From assembly GCA_964542535.1 (NCBI GenBank), contig CAZIUE010000001.1:124001-188000 (forward strand): a stretch of DNA of 64,000 bases. The letters are read 5' to 3'. Made by a program: the position numbers and the translations under genes. Under the pieces are notes generated by a model. The model had not been told where the DNA came from. It did not search any database and saw only the letters and a list, made by a program, of their open reading frames with translations. Source of the DNA: Pseudopelobacter sp964542535. Its GTDB lineage: Bacteria > Desulfobacterota > Desulfuromonadia > Geobacterales > Pseudopelobacteraceae. Below are positions 10,337-19,221 of the stretch, piece after piece; positions within the stretch are counted from its first letter, which is position 1, and each line of letters starts with the position of its first letter.

Positions 10337-13300
10337 ATGAAACTGACCGATCTGTTCATCCGCCGTCCCGTGCTGGCCCTGGTGGTCAACCTGATCATCA
10401 TCATCGCCGGCCTGCAGGCCATCCGCTCCCTCAACGTACGCCAGTATCCCCACAGCGAGAACGCGGCCGTGACCGTGACCACCGTGTACGTGGGGGCCAG
10501 CGCCAACCTGGTGCGAGGCTTCGTCACCACTCCCCTGGAGCGCGCCATCGCCGCAGCCGACGGCATCGAGTACATGGAGTCCCAGAGCAGTCTGGGGATC
10601 TCCACCATCAAGGTGCGCCTCAAGCTCAACTACGACTCCACCAAGGCGTTGGCGGAGATCAGCTCCAAGGTGGACCAGGTGCGCCGCGACCTGCCGGTGG
10701 AGGCCGAGGTGCCGGTGATCAACATCGAGTCGGCGGACAGCGAGTTCGCTTCGGCCTACTTAAGTTTCACCTGCGATGCGCTGCAACAGAACGAGATCAC
10801 CGATTACCTGGTGCGGGTTGTGCAGCCCCGGCTGTCGGCCATCAGCGGCGTGCAGCGGGCCGAGGTTCTGGGAGCCCGAACCTTTGCCATGCGCATCTGG
10901 CTCAAGCCGGACCGCATGGCGGCCCTGAACGTCAGCCCGGCCCAGGTGCGTCAGGCCCTGGCGGCCAACAACTTCCTCTCCACCCTTGGCCAGAGCAAGG
11001 GGGCCTACATCCAGGTCAATCTCGTGGCCAACACCAACCTGAACACGGTGGACGAATTCAAGCGCCTGGCCATCCGCGGCCAGAACGGTACCATCATCCG
11101 CCTGGAGGATGTGGCTGACATCGTGCTGGGGGCCGAAGACTACGACACCGAGGTGCGCTTCTCGGGCCAGACCGCCGTGTTCATGGGGATCTGGCCGCTG
11201 CCCAACGCCAACTCCCTGGATGTGATCAAGCGGGTGCGGACCGAGATGGAGGCGATCCAGCGCGAACTTCCCAGCGGCATGAACGCCCGCATCGCCTATG
11301 ACGCCACCGACTACATCAACAACGCCATCCACGAGGTGCTCAGCACCCTGGTGGATACCCTGCTGATCGTGGTGGTGGTCATCTTCCTTTTCCTGGGCTC
11401 GTTCCGTTCGGTGCTGATCCCGGTGGTGGCCATTCCCATCTCCCTGATCGGCGCTGTCTTCCTGATTCAGGCCTTCGGCTTCACCATCAACCTGCTGACG
11501 CTCCTGGCTATCGTGCTTTCCGTCGGCCTGGTGGTGGACGACGCCATCGTGGTGGTGGAGAACGTGGAGCGCCACATGGGAGAGGGGAAGAGCCCCGTGC
11601 AGGCTGCCCTCCTGGGGGCGCGGGAGCTGGTGGGGCCGATCATCGCCATGACCATCACCCTGGCCGCGGTCTACCTCCCCATCGGCCTGCAAGGGGGGCT
11701 CACCGGCTCCCTGTTCCGTGAGTTCGCCTTCACCCTGGCCGGTGCCGTGACTATCTCCGGCGTGGTGGCCCTGACCCTGACGCCGCTCATGTCGTCGCGG
11801 CTGCTCAAGCCGGACATGGAGGAGCACGGGCTGGCCGGACGCATCCAGCGCGGTTTCAACCGCCTCAGGGAAGCCTATGGCCGGCGTCTGGACGCGACCC
11901 TGAAGGTGCGGCCCGCCATCTATACCGTCTGGATCGTGGTCAGCCTGCTGACCATCCCCCTGTTCACCATGTCGGCCAAGGAACTGGCCCCCACGGAAGA
12001 CCAGGGGGTCATTTTCGGCATCATCGATGCGGCGGCCAACTCCACCCTGGACCAAAACAGCCGCTTTGCCGCCGCGGTGAACCGGATCTTCATGGAAACC
12101 CCCGAGACCGATTTCACCTTCCAGATCACCCAGCCCAGTTCCGGCATGTCCGGCATGGTGGCCAAACCCTGGGATCAGCGCTCGCGGACCATCTTCCAGA
12201 TCCTGCCCGAGGTCTCGGGAAAACTGCAAGCGCTCCCCGGCATTCAGCTGTTCCCGGTGCTCCCCTCGGCTCTCCCCGGCGGCGGCCAGTTTCCGGTGGA
12301 GTTCATTCTGGCCTCCACCGCCGATACCCCCGAAATCCTGGAGTTCGCCCAGCGATTGCAGAAGAAGGCGACCGCGAGCGGGATGTTCGCCTTTCCCCCC
12401 CTGATCGACGTGAAGATCGACCAGCCCCAGAGCGAGTTCGTCATCGATCGGGACAAGGTGGCGGCCCTGGGACTCAACCTGGGGCAGGTCGGCGGGGACC
12501 TGGGCGCCATGGTGGGGGGGGACTATGTGAACCGCTTCGACATCACCGGCCGCAGTTACAAGGTCATCCCCCAGGTGCAACGGGTGGGGCGCCTCAACCC
12601 GGACCAGCTGAAGGAGATCTACGTCACCGGGCCCGACGGCAGGCTGATTCCCCTGAGCACCGTGGCCACCCTGCGGGACACGGTGGTCCCCCGGTCGCTG
12701 AACCGCTTCCAGCAGCTGAACGCGGTCAAGATCAGCGGCGTCGCCATCCGGCCCCTGGACGAGGCGCTCCGTTTCCTGGAAGGCGAGGCGGCCCGGATGC
12801 TGCCCAAGGGGTATGTGCTTGACTACACCGGTGAGTCGCGCCAGCTGCGCACGGAGGGGAACAAGTTCCTGCCCGCCTTCGGCCTGGCCGTGATCCTGAT
12901 CTTTCTGGTGCTGGCGGCCCAGTTCAACAGTTTCCGCGACCCCTTCGTGATCCTGGCCGGGTCGGTGCCCCTGGCCATGTTCGGGGCGCTGATCTTCACC
13001 TTCCTGAAGATGCCCGATCCCAATGTCAGCTTCTGGACCGGAGGCTGGACTACCACTCTCAACATCTACTCCCAGGTTGGCCTGGTCACCCTGGTGGGGC
13101 TGGTGGCCAAGAACGGCATCCTGATCGTGGAATTCGCCAACCAGCTGCAATTACAGGGGAGTTCCAAGCTGGAAGCGGTGCGTGAGGCGTCCATGACCCG
13201 TCTGCGGCCGATCCTGATGACCACCGCAGCCACCATCGCCGGCCACTTCCCCCTGACCCTGGTGACCGGAGCTGGTGCGGCTGCCCGTAACTCCATCGGC

Positions 13301-13435
13301 CTGGTGCTGGTGGGGGGGATGTTCATCGGCACCCTGTTCACCCTGTTCGTAGTCCCCTCCATCTACATGCTGATCGCCCGTGACCATGGCGGAGAAAAGG
13401 AACGGGAACCGGCCATGGAGGTCGCGGAGGCCTGA
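10337..13435 (+). CDS. RND multidrug efflux pump (HAE-1/AcrB-like)
   Basis: A 1032-residue inner-membrane proton-driven exporter of the AcrB/MexB type, with 12 predicted membrane segments and two large periplasmic loops. TM4 carries the proton-relay aspartates in GLVVDDAIVVVENVER, the signature of the drug-exporting HAE-1 branch rather than metal exporters. The length matches the family. It ends the outer-membrane factor, adaptor, pump operon. Substrate is unknown; export of a hopanoid-related lipid is possible from the neighbouring cyclase but unsupported by motif. Confidence 0.95.
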   Translation: MKLTDLFIRRPVLALVVNLIIIIAGLQAIRSLNVRQYPHSENAAVTVTTVYVGASANLVRGFVTTPLERAIAAADGIEYMESQSSLGISTIKVRLKLNYDSTKALAEISSKVDQVRRDLPVEAEVPVINIESADSEFASAYLSFTCDALQQNEITDYLVRVVQPRLSAISGVQRAEVLGARTFAMRIWLKPDRMAALNVSPAQVRQALAANNFLSTLGQSKGAYIQVNLVANTNLNTVDEFKRLAIRGQNGTIIRLEDVADIVLGAEDYDTEVRFSGQTAVFMGIWPLPNANSLDVIKRVRTEMEAIQRELPSGMNARIAYDATDYINNAIHEVLSTLVDTLLIVVVVIFLFLGSFRSVLIPVVAIPISLIGAVFLIQAFGFTINLLTLLAIVLSVGLVVDDAIVVVENVERHMGEGKSPVQAALLGARELVGPIIAMTITLAAVYLPIGLQGGLTGSLFREFAFTLAGAVTISGVVALTLTPLMSSRLLKPDMEEHGLAGRIQRGFNRLREAYGRRLDATLKVRPAIYTVWIVVSLLTIPLFTMSAKELAPTEDQGVIFGIIDAAANSTLDQNSRFAAAVNRIFMETPETDFTFQITQPSSGMSGMVAKPWDQRSRTIFQILPEVSGKLQALPGIQLFPVLPSALPGGGQFPVEFILASTADTPEILEFAQRLQKKATASGMFAFPPLIDVKIDQPQSEFVIDRDKVAALGLNLGQVGGDLGAMVGGDYVNRFDITGRSYKVIPQVQRVGRLNPDQLKEIYVTGPDGRLIPLSTVATLRDTVVPRSLNRFQQLNAVKISGVAIRPLDEALRFLEGEAARMLPKGYVLDYTGESRQLRTEGNKFLPAFGLAVILIFLVLAAQFNSFRDPFVILAGSVPLAMFGALIFTFLKMPDPNVSFWTGGWTTTLNIYSQVGLVTLVGLVAKNGILIVEFANQLQLQGSSKLEAVREASMTRLRPILMTTAATIAGHFPLTLVTGAGAAARNSIGLVLVGGMFIGTLFTLFVVPSIYMLIARDHGGEKEREPAMEVAEA

Positions 13436-13610
13436 GGGGAAACGGTTTTACCATAAAGCGGTTTACCCCGGTGTAAAAAATGGCTATCATCTCCCTCCTT
13501 TGTGGAGCACACCCGGTTTCCGTGCCGGTCAGCCCGCGGCGGCTTTTTCCCGATGCCGTGCCCGGCGCTTCGCCCCACGGGGGAATACGATCGAACAAGG
13601 GGGATAGGAC

Positions 13611-13874
13611 GTGGCGCAGGAAAAACGGCAGGAACAGGAAATGACCGCGCGGCAGATGAGTCTGGAGATTCAGCGCCTGATGACGGCCCTGGGGCCGGAG
13701 GAATTCCAGGATGTGTTCGAACGCTCGCTCATGGGGTGGCTCAAGGACATACCGGAAGGGAAGCGCAAGCAGAAGCTGCTGGAGGATCTCTATCCTACCC
13801 TTCCCCAGCCGGTGCGGGAACTCCTGACCCGGGAAACCGGTTTTTCCCTGTCAGACGCCGTGGCGCAGGCATAG
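13611..13874 (+). CDS. Small hypothetical protein (87 aa)
   Basis: A short, hydrophilic, probably helical protein rich in Glu, Lys, Gln and Arg, with no membrane segment or recognised motif. A GTG start at 13611 follows AAGGGGGAT at good spacing; an internal ATG at 13641 is the alternative. It is followed by a strong hairpin terminator. Codon use looks like its neighbours. I do not recognise the family. Confidence 0.6.
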   Translation: MAQEKRQEQEMTARQMSLEIQRLMTALGPEEFQDVFERSLMGWLKDIPEGKRKQKLLEDLYPTLPQPVRELLTRETGFSLSDAVAQA

Positions 13875-13933
13875 TCCCTGGAAAGCCGTTGTCCGTCCCG
13901 CGCCACTGTGGTGCGGTCACCCAGGAGATACAC

Positions 13934-13966
13934 AAAAAAAGCCCGGATTTCTCCGGGCTTTCGCTT
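13934..13966. terminator. Bidirectional rho-independent terminator
   Basis: A run of A, then AGCCCGG-ATTTCT-CCGGGCT and a T-rich tail. It lies between two convergent small genes (ends at 13874 and 13984), so it can serve both strands. Confidence 0.75.
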
Positions 13967-13983
13967 TTCCGGGCTAGTCCGAT

Positions 13984-14145
13984 CTACCCCTTGCGCCCCT
14001 TGCGACTGCACTGGACCTTGCCGTGGGGGGTGATGATGTGGGCGTTGTGGTTGCCGGCACGGCGGATCATCAACCCATGCTTGCCGATCATGGCAATCTG
14101 CATCGTGCAGCGCGGTTTCATGGTTGGACGTTTCATCTCTCTCAT
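13984..14145 (-). CDS. Small basic hypothetical protein (53 aa)
   Basis: Reading the minus strand from 14145 gives a 53-codon gene preceded by a near-perfect AAGGAGGT ribosome binding site. The product starts MREMKRPTMKPRCTMQIAMI and ends in a strongly basic tail (CSRKGRKG). It has two cysteines (13 and 46), many methionines and many Arg/Lys/His residues, but no membrane segment. It could be a nucleic-acid binding or regulatory small protein; no function can be assigned. The strong translation signal and shared terminator support it as a real gene. Confidence 0.66.
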   Translation of the reverse strand: MREMKRPTMKPRCTMQIAMIGKHGLMIRRAGNHNAHIITPHGKVQCSRKGRKG

Positions 14146-14450
14146 GGTCGCCACCTCCTTTTTGGCTACTCCCAGTATAGCATGGAGCAGACAGGGGGCG
14201 TGCGTGCTTTGAGCCGCTCTTCCCGCGCCTTTTTCCTCGGTAGTTCATCTTCGAAATCCATTGAATTGGTGACCCGTTCCAGCCTCCGGGTGCCTGAAAA
14301 GCCTTTGCCTGAATGACGGTTGCACGCTTGGTGGCGGCGTTATGGTCACGGTTCTCGCAGGTACGCAGGTCTCCGGCGTCATGGCTTCAGGACTGTGTTA
14401 CTAACTCCGCGTTACCTGATCACCACACCGCTTGTGTTCCGATAAAAGCC
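14146..14450. other. Intergenic region with no gene, containing a shared upstream element
   Basis: About 300 bases between the divergent 53-aa gene and the Fur gene hold no plausible coding sequence. The segment 14368-14381 (GGTCTCCGGCGTCA) recurs exactly at 31272-31285, upstream of the second iron operon, within a wider stretch of partial similarity. Confidence 0.5.
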
Positions 14451-14494
14451 TTGACAGCTGTCACGCTTCTTCCTATCTTTGAAATTCAACTTCA
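14451..14494 (+). promoter_or_regulatory. Sigma-70-like promoter with Fur-box-like palindrome
   Basis: TTGACA at 14451-14456, a 17-base spacer and TATCTT at 14474-14479. It is followed directly by TGAAATT-C-AACTTCA (14480-14494), a 7-1-7 palindrome with one mismatch between arms, resembling the Fur consensus layout. It precedes the Fur-family gene and the feoB cluster, consistent with iron-dependent autoregulation. Confidence 0.6.
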
Positions 14495-14510
14495 ACAAAA
14501 GGAGGGGCGG

Positions 14511-14957
14511 ATGATTCTTGAAAAAAAGCATGCCTTCACCAGATTTGCCGCCGGCAAGGGGCTGCGCTCCACCAGGCAGCGGGACATCATCCTCGACTTC
14601 TTCCTGGCCACCCACCAGCATGTCAGCGTCGAGGAACTGTACTTGAAGATCAAGGCCGTGCATCCCGGTATCGGCAGCGCCACGGTGTACCGCACCCTCA
14701 AGCTGTTTGTCGATGCCGGCCTGGCCCGGGAAGTGCTGCTTCATGACGGCCAGACCCGCTATGAGCATGTGGTGGCGGGTGAGCACCACGACCACCTGGT
14801 CTGCACCGCCTGCAATACGGTGATCGAATTCGAGAACGAGACCATCGAGAAACTGCAGGACGAGATCGCCGCGCGGCACGGTTTTCTGATCAAGAGCCAC
14901 AAGCTGGAGATTTACGGCCTCTGCGCATGCTGCCGCGCCGCGGACGCGTCCCGGTAA
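14511..14957 (+). CDS. fur: Fur-family metalloregulator
   Basis: A 148-residue Fur-superfamily repressor: winged-helix DNA-binding domain (about 10-85, STRQRDIILDFF and SATVYRTLKLF), then a metal-sensing dimer domain with HHDH (92-95) and two CXXC pairs (98/101 and 138/141) for structural zinc. The start at 14511 follows AAAAGGAGG and removes a long non-conserved extension of the open frame. Linkage to feoB and the Fur-box-like site upstream favour iron sensing, but Zur or PerR identity cannot be excluded from sequence alone. Confidence 0.9.
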   Translation: MILEKKHAFTRFAAGKGLRSTRQRDIILDFFLATHQHVSVEELYLKIKAVHPGIGSATVYRTLKLFVDAGLAREVLLHDGQTRYEHVVAGEHHDHLVCTACNTVIEFENETIEKLQDEIAARHGFLIKSHKLEIYGLCACCRAADASR

Positions 14958-15037
14958 CCTGCGGTTATTCCACCTGGGGTGCCGCTTGTCTGTTTTGAGA
15001 AAATGAATGTCAAGAATATGGAATAGGGTGTGAGTGT

Positions 15038-17035
15038 ATGGCAACATGTTGCGCGAACCAGACGGAAGTATCGGACAGGGGGAGTGCCCTGAAGCGGGTG
15101 GTCCTGGTGGGCAATCCCAACGTGGGCAAGAGCGTTCTGTTCAATGCCCTTACCGGCGCCTACGTAACCGTGTCGAACTACCCGGGAACCTCGGTTGAGG
15201 TGTCCCGCGGCAGCGCGACCATCAATGGCCAGGCCTGGCAGGTCATTGATACCCCCGGCATGTACTCGATCCACACCATCACCGAGGAGGAGCGCGTCGC
15301 GCGGGAGATCCTGCTCCACGAACGTCCCGATGTGGTGCTGCACGTCCTGGATGCCCGCAATCTGGAGCGGATGCTGGCCATGACCATCCAGCTGATAGAG
15401 GCCGGACTGCCGGTGATTCTGGTGGTCAACATCATGGATGAAGCGGAGCGCATGGGGCTGAAGATCGACCTTGAGCTGTTGCGGGAGCGCCTGGGCATTC
15501 CGGTGATCGGCGCCGCCACGGCACGCCGGCGCGGTCTGGAGCAGATCCGTGACGCCATTGTCGGCTCCGGCACCGGAATCCCGGAAGGGGGAGCCGAACG
15601 TTTCACCTACGCCGGTTCCCTGGAAAACAGCGTGCGCGAGGTGGCCGGGTTGATGAGGGGTGAGTATGCCCTCTCACGCCGCTCCCTGGCGCTTCTGCTG
15701 ATGCAGCGGGACGAGGAGATCATCTCCCTGGTGCGGGAGCGCGAGGGAGAGCGGTATGGGGCCATTTCGTCCCGGGTCGGTTCCATAGCCTTCGAGCGGC
15801 GGGAGTCCTTCCATCTGGACCTCTCCCTGGAACGTAATACCATGGTCAGGAAGCTGCTCCAGGGGGTCTTCGTGGCGCCGGACAAGCAGGTGGTGACCTG
15901 GGCCGATCGCCTTTCCCGCTGGACCGTGAACCCCGTGACCGGCGTGCCGCTGCTGCTGCTGGTGCTCTATGTCGGCCTGTACCGTTTCGTGGGGGATTTC
16001 GGCGCTGGAACCCTGGTGGATCTGGTGGAAAACGGCGTCTTCATGGAGCGCTTCAACCCCTGGGTTACGGGATGGGTCAAGGAACTCATCCCCTGGCAGA
16101 TCATTCAGGAACTGGTCGTGGGCGAGTACGGCATAATCACCCTGGGAATACGGTACGCCGTGGGCATCGTGCTACCGATCGTGGCCACCTTTTTCCTGTT
16201 CTTCTCTTTTCTGGAGGATACCGGCTACTTCCCGCGCCTGGCGCTGTTGGTGGACCGCGTGTTCAAGAAGTTCGGCATGACCGGCAGGGCGGTGATCCCC
16301 ATGGTGCTGGGGTTTGGCTGCGACACCATGGCCACCATGGTCACCCGTACCCTGGAGACGGTGCGCGAGAGGATCATCGCCACGATTCTGCTTTCCCTGG
16401 CGATTCCCTGCTCCGCCCAGCTGGGAGTGATCATGGGGCTGCTCTCCAAGGAGCCGGGGGCGCTGGGCATGTGGCTGGGCTGCCTGATGTTCCTGTTTGT
16501 TGTCATCGGCATCCTGGCGGCCCGTCTGCTGCCGGGGGAGGCGCCCATGTTCTACATGGAGCTCCCCCCCATGCGCCTCCCCCAGGTGGGGAACGTGCTG
16601 ACCAAGACCTATACCCGCATGCAGTGGTACTTTCTGGAGATTTTGCCGCTGTTTGTGCTGGCTTCGGTGCTGCTCTGGCTGGGTAAGATCACCGGCTTTT
16701 TCGAGAAGGCGGTTGATGCCATGACGCCGCTCATGGCCGCCATCGGACTCCCCCGGGAGACCGCCGTGGCGTTCATCTTCGGCTTCTTCCGCCGCGACTA
16801 CGGTGCCGCCGGTCTCTACGACTTGCAGACCGGCGGCCTCCTGGATGCCCGCCAGCTGACCGTGGCGGCCGTGACCCTGACCCTGTTCATCCCCTGCGTG
16901 GCCCAGTTTCTGATCATGAAGAAGGAACGGGGGTGGAAGGTGGCCGGCGCCATCGGTCTGTTCGTGAGCCTGGTGGCCTTCGGCAGCGGCTATCTGCTGA
17001 ACCAGCTGCTGCTGTTGACCGGATTCCTGTCATGA
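15038..17035 (+). CDS. feoB: Ferrous iron transporter FeoB (first copy)
   Basis: A 665-residue FeoB. The N-terminal G domain has G1 GNPNVGKS, G3 DTPG and NIMD at the G4 position. It is followed by the GDI helical region and a membrane domain with Gate-like motifs (MVLGFGCDTMATMVTRTLET; IPCSAQLG). FeoB imports Fe2+ across the inner membrane. It is shorter than the second copy at 33947-36133 and starts MATCCANQ, with a Cys pair. The gene lies downstream of Fur and overlaps the following zinc-ribbon gene by ATGA, so translation is probably coupled. Confidence 0.95.
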   Translation: MATCCANQTEVSDRGSALKRVVLVGNPNVGKSVLFNALTGAYVTVSNYPGTSVEVSRGSATINGQAWQVIDTPGMYSIHTITEEERVAREILLHERPDVVLHVLDARNLERMLAMTIQLIEAGLPVILVVNIMDEAERMGLKIDLELLRERLGIPVIGAATARRRGLEQIRDAIVGSGTGIPEGGAERFTYAGSLENSVREVAGLMRGEYALSRRSLALLLMQRDEEIISLVREREGERYGAISSRVGSIAFERRESFHLDLSLERNTMVRKLLQGVFVAPDKQVVTWADRLSRWTVNPVTGVPLLLLVLYVGLYRFVGDFGAGTLVDLVENGVFMERFNPWVTGWVKELIPWQIIQELVVGEYGIITLGIRYAVGIVLPIVATFFLFFSFLEDTGYFPRLALLVDRVFKKFGMTGRAVIPMVLGFGCDTMATMVTRTLETVRERIIATILLSLAIPCSAQLGVIMGLLSKEPGALGMWLGCLMFLFVVIGILAARLLPGEAPMFYMELPPMRLPQVGNVLTKTYTRMQWYFLEILPLFVLASVLLWLGKITGFFEKAVDAMTPLMAAIGLPRETAVAFIFGFFRRDYGAAGLYDLQTGGLLDARQLTVAAVTLTLFIPCVAQFLIMKKERGWKVAGAIGLFVSLVAFGSGYLLNQLLLLTGFLS

Positions 17036-17223
17036 CGTGCGGCTTCTGCGGCCATGAGTTCGACCCGGGTGAGGCCCGCCAGGGGTGCGGCGCCTGTCCC
17101 GGCGGGTGCCACGCCGTGCACTGTCCGAAATGCAACTACGCCAATCCCCTGGAACCGAAGCTGATTACGAAGATTCGCTCGCTGTTCACGGGCAACGACA
17201 AAGACGAAGGAGAAGCATCATGA
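17032..17223 (+). CDS. Small Cys-rich zinc-ribbon-like protein in feo operon
   Basis: A 63-residue protein starting at an ATG that overlaps the feoB stop and ending in overlap with the next start. It contains eight cysteines as paired CXXC-like knuckles (CGFCGHEF, CGACPGGC, CPKC), consistent with one or two metal-binding ribbons. It occupies the place where many feo operons carry FeoC or a Cys-rich partner, so a role in FeoB function or Fe/Zn sensing is plausible. I do not recognise a named family. Confidence 0.75.
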   Translation: MTCGFCGHEFDPGEARQGCGACPGGCHAVHCPKCNYANPLEPKLITKIRSLFTGNDKDEGEAS

Positions 17224-17864
17224 AGCTGTCCGACAGGGCGGAAGAAATTCTGGAGGCGTTGTGGATCGCGGTTGAGGAGGAGAAAATGCCCGGCCTTGAC
17301 CCTGCCAGGCTGGGTATCGGCCTGGATGACCCGGCTTTCAGGGAACTGAGCGAACGGGCTCTGGTGGAGATCAGGCAGGGGGTGGTCTATTTTCGTCCCG
17401 AGGGGAGGGAAGAGGGGCGCATGACCATCCGCCGTCATCGTCTGGCGGAACGGCTGATGATGGACGTGCTTAACATCCGCGGCGAGGATGGCAACGACAA
17501 AGCCTGCCAGTTCGAGCACCTGCTGAGCGAAGGGGTCGATGTCAAGGTCTGCACCATGCTCAACCACCCCACCACCTGTCCCCACGGCAAGCAGATCCCG
17601 CCGGGGGAGTGTTGCCACCGGGCCCAGGCCGAAGGAGACCTGGGGGTGGTGCCCCTGACCGAGCTCAGGTCGGGGCAGGCGGGGGAGATCGCCTATATCC
17701 AGACCGATGACAACAAGAAGATGCAGAAGCTGATGGCCATGGGGGTTCTGCCGGGGAACAGGATCACTCTGACCCAGGCCTTTCCCTCCTACATCTTCCG
17801 GGTGGGGTTTTCCGAGTTTGCCATCGACGTCAACCTGGCCAGGGAGATTTTCGTCAGGAAATGA
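17220..17864 (+). CDS. DtxR-like regulator with C-terminal FeoA/SH3 domain
   Basis: A 214-residue protein. The N-terminus resembles a DtxR/IdeR winged helix (about 1-75), then a metal-binding dimerisation helix (RRHRLAERLMMDVLNI) and a Cys/His-rich stretch (CTMLNHPTTCPHGKQIPPGECC). A FeoA/SH3-like domain follows (about 140-214; LRSGQAGEIAYIQTDDNKKMQKLMAMGVLPGN). DtxR proteins sense Fe or Mn. The ATG at 17220 overlaps the upstream stop, so it is the last gene of the feoB1 operon. A fused FeoA domain fits both DtxR architecture and a FeoB partner. Confidence 0.85.
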   Translation: MKLSDRAEEILEALWIAVEEEKMPGLDPARLGIGLDDPAFRELSERALVEIRQGVVYFRPEGREEGRMTIRRHRLAERLMMDVLNIRGEDGNDKACQFEHLLSEGVDVKVCTMLNHPTTCPHGKQIPPGECCHRAQAEGDLGVVPLTELRSGQAGEIAYIQTDDNKKMQKLMAMGVLPGNRITLTQAFPSYIFRVGFSEFAIDVNLAREIFVRK

Positions 17865-17885
17865 CGGCCGAGTCCCCCCTGGTGG

Positions 17886-17915
17886 TTGACAATCCGCGGA
17901 TTCGGAACTTAGTAT
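17886..17915 (+). promoter_or_regulatory. Candidate sigma-70-like promoter
   Basis: TTGACA at 17886-17891 and TAGTAT at 17910-17915, spacer 18. It lies 46 bases before the phosphoglycerate mutase start, after the end of the feo operon. Confidence 0.45.
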
Positions 17916-17960
17916 GGTGGTCCTGCTTCAGATCTCTCTTTCCCGGAAAGGCGTGAATAT

Positions 17961-19157
17961 ATGAAGGTGATCATTCTTCTTGGCGACGGCATGTCCGATG
18001 TTGCCTATAGCGAACTGGACAATCGTTCCCCCCTCCAGGCGGCATCGACCCCCAACATGGACTTCATGGCCCGCAACGGCCAGGTGGGGCTGGCCAGGAC
18101 CGTGCCCGACGGCCTCCCCCCGGGCAGCGACGTGGCCAACCTGTCCATGTTCGGCTATGACCCCCGCGACTGCTACACCGGCCGCTCCCCCCTGGAGGCC
18201 GTCAGCATGGGGGTCGAACTGGGGCCGGACGACGTGGCGTTCCGCATGAACCTTGTTACCCTCAGGCAGGCCAGCACCAGCGTGTTCATGGAAGATTTCT
18301 CCGCCGGCCACATCTCCACCGACGAGGGGCGCCAGCTGGTGCAGAGTCTCCAGGAGAAGCTGGGGAGCGCCGAATTCGAGTTCCATCCCGGAGTCAGCTA
18401 CCGCCACCTGATGGTCTGGCGCGGCGGGAGGGACGGCATGCGGGTCACCCCGCCCCACGACATCAGCGGCAGACCGATCCTGGAGTATCTCCCCACGGGC
18501 GATGGCGCCGAACGGCTGAACGAGATCATGAACCACGCCCAGATGGTGCTGCACGGCCACCCGGTCAACAAACAGCGTGAGCAGGATGGCAAGGCCCAGG
18601 CCAACTCCATCTGGCTCTGGGGGCATGGCAAGAGTCCCCGCATGGTCCCCTATGGGGAGAAATTCGGCCTCACCGGCGCGGTTATCTCCGCCGTGGACCT
18701 GATCAAGGGGATCGGCCTTTGCGCCGGCCTGGACGTGATCAACGTGGAGGGGGCTACCGGCTTCATCGACACCAACTACCGGGGCAAGGCCCTGGCCGCC
18801 CTGGCGGCCCTGGAGGATCACGACTTTGTCTATGTCCATGTGGAGGCGCCGGACGAGGCGTCCCATGCCGGCAGGATGGACTACAAGCTCCAGTCCATCG
18901 AGGACTTTGACCGCCAGGTGGTGGGGACCGTGCTGGAGGGGATCACCCGGTTCGGCGACTTCGCCATTCTCTGCGCGCCTGATCACCCCACACCGGTCAA
19001 CCTCATGACCCACACCGCCGACCCGGTGCCGTTCATCATCTATCGCGGCGGCGAAGGAGAGGGGAACGGCGCCACTGCCTACGACGAGGAGCAGGCAACG
19101 GCAACCGGCCTCTCCGTGGAAGGGCATCGCCTGATGGAGATGCTGTTGAAAAGATAG
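17961..19157 (+). CDS. apgM: Cofactor-independent phosphoglycerate mutase, archaeal type
   Basis: A 398-residue alkaline-phosphatase-superfamily enzyme that interconverts 3- and 2-phosphoglycerate. The N-terminal metal-site motif LGDGMSD, the nucleophile region PPGSDVANLSMFGYDP with Ser, and C-terminal metal ligands (HVEAPDEASHAGR; CAPDHPTPV) are all present. Length and motifs match the ApgM branch rather than the 510-residue GpmI. It stands alone with its own candidate promoter and a strong terminator. Confidence 0.93.
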   Translation: MKVIILLGDGMSDVAYSELDNRSPLQAASTPNMDFMARNGQVGLARTVPDGLPPGSDVANLSMFGYDPRDCYTGRSPLEAVSMGVELGPDDVAFRMNLVTLRQASTSVFMEDFSAGHISTDEGRQLVQSLQEKLGSAEFEFHPGVSYRHLMVWRGGRDGMRVTPPHDISGRPILEYLPTGDGAERLNEIMNHAQMVLHGHPVNKQREQDGKAQANSIWLWGHGKSPRMVPYGEKFGLTGAVISAVDLIKGIGLCAGLDVINVEGATGFIDTNYRGKALAALAALEDHDFVYVHVEAPDEASHAGRMDYKLQSIEDFDRQVVGTVLEGITRFGDFAILCAPDHPTPVNLMTHTADPVPFIIYRGGEGEGNGATAYDEEQATATGLSVEGHRLMEMLLKR

Positions 19158-19187
19158 TCGATTGTATGATATGCGAAGCACAGTGAG

Positions 19188-19218
19188 AGGCGTCTCCGTC
19201 AGGGGGACGCCTTTTTTG
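19188..19218 (+). terminator. Rho-independent terminator after apgM
   Basis: GGCGTCTCC-GTCA-GGGGGACGCC followed by six T. It ends apgM and sits directly before the next promoter. Confidence 0.88.
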
Positions 19219-19221
19219 TGG

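Noticed and set aside
10760..13150. A 796-codon minus-strand frame opposite the RND pump
   Set aside because: Composition is rich in His, Gly and Gln with no motif; it shadows a conserved gene.
14313..14510. Longer N-terminus for the Fur-family gene
   Set aside because: The extension covers the promoter and Fur-box-like site and is unlike the family; the strong ribosome site is at 14511.
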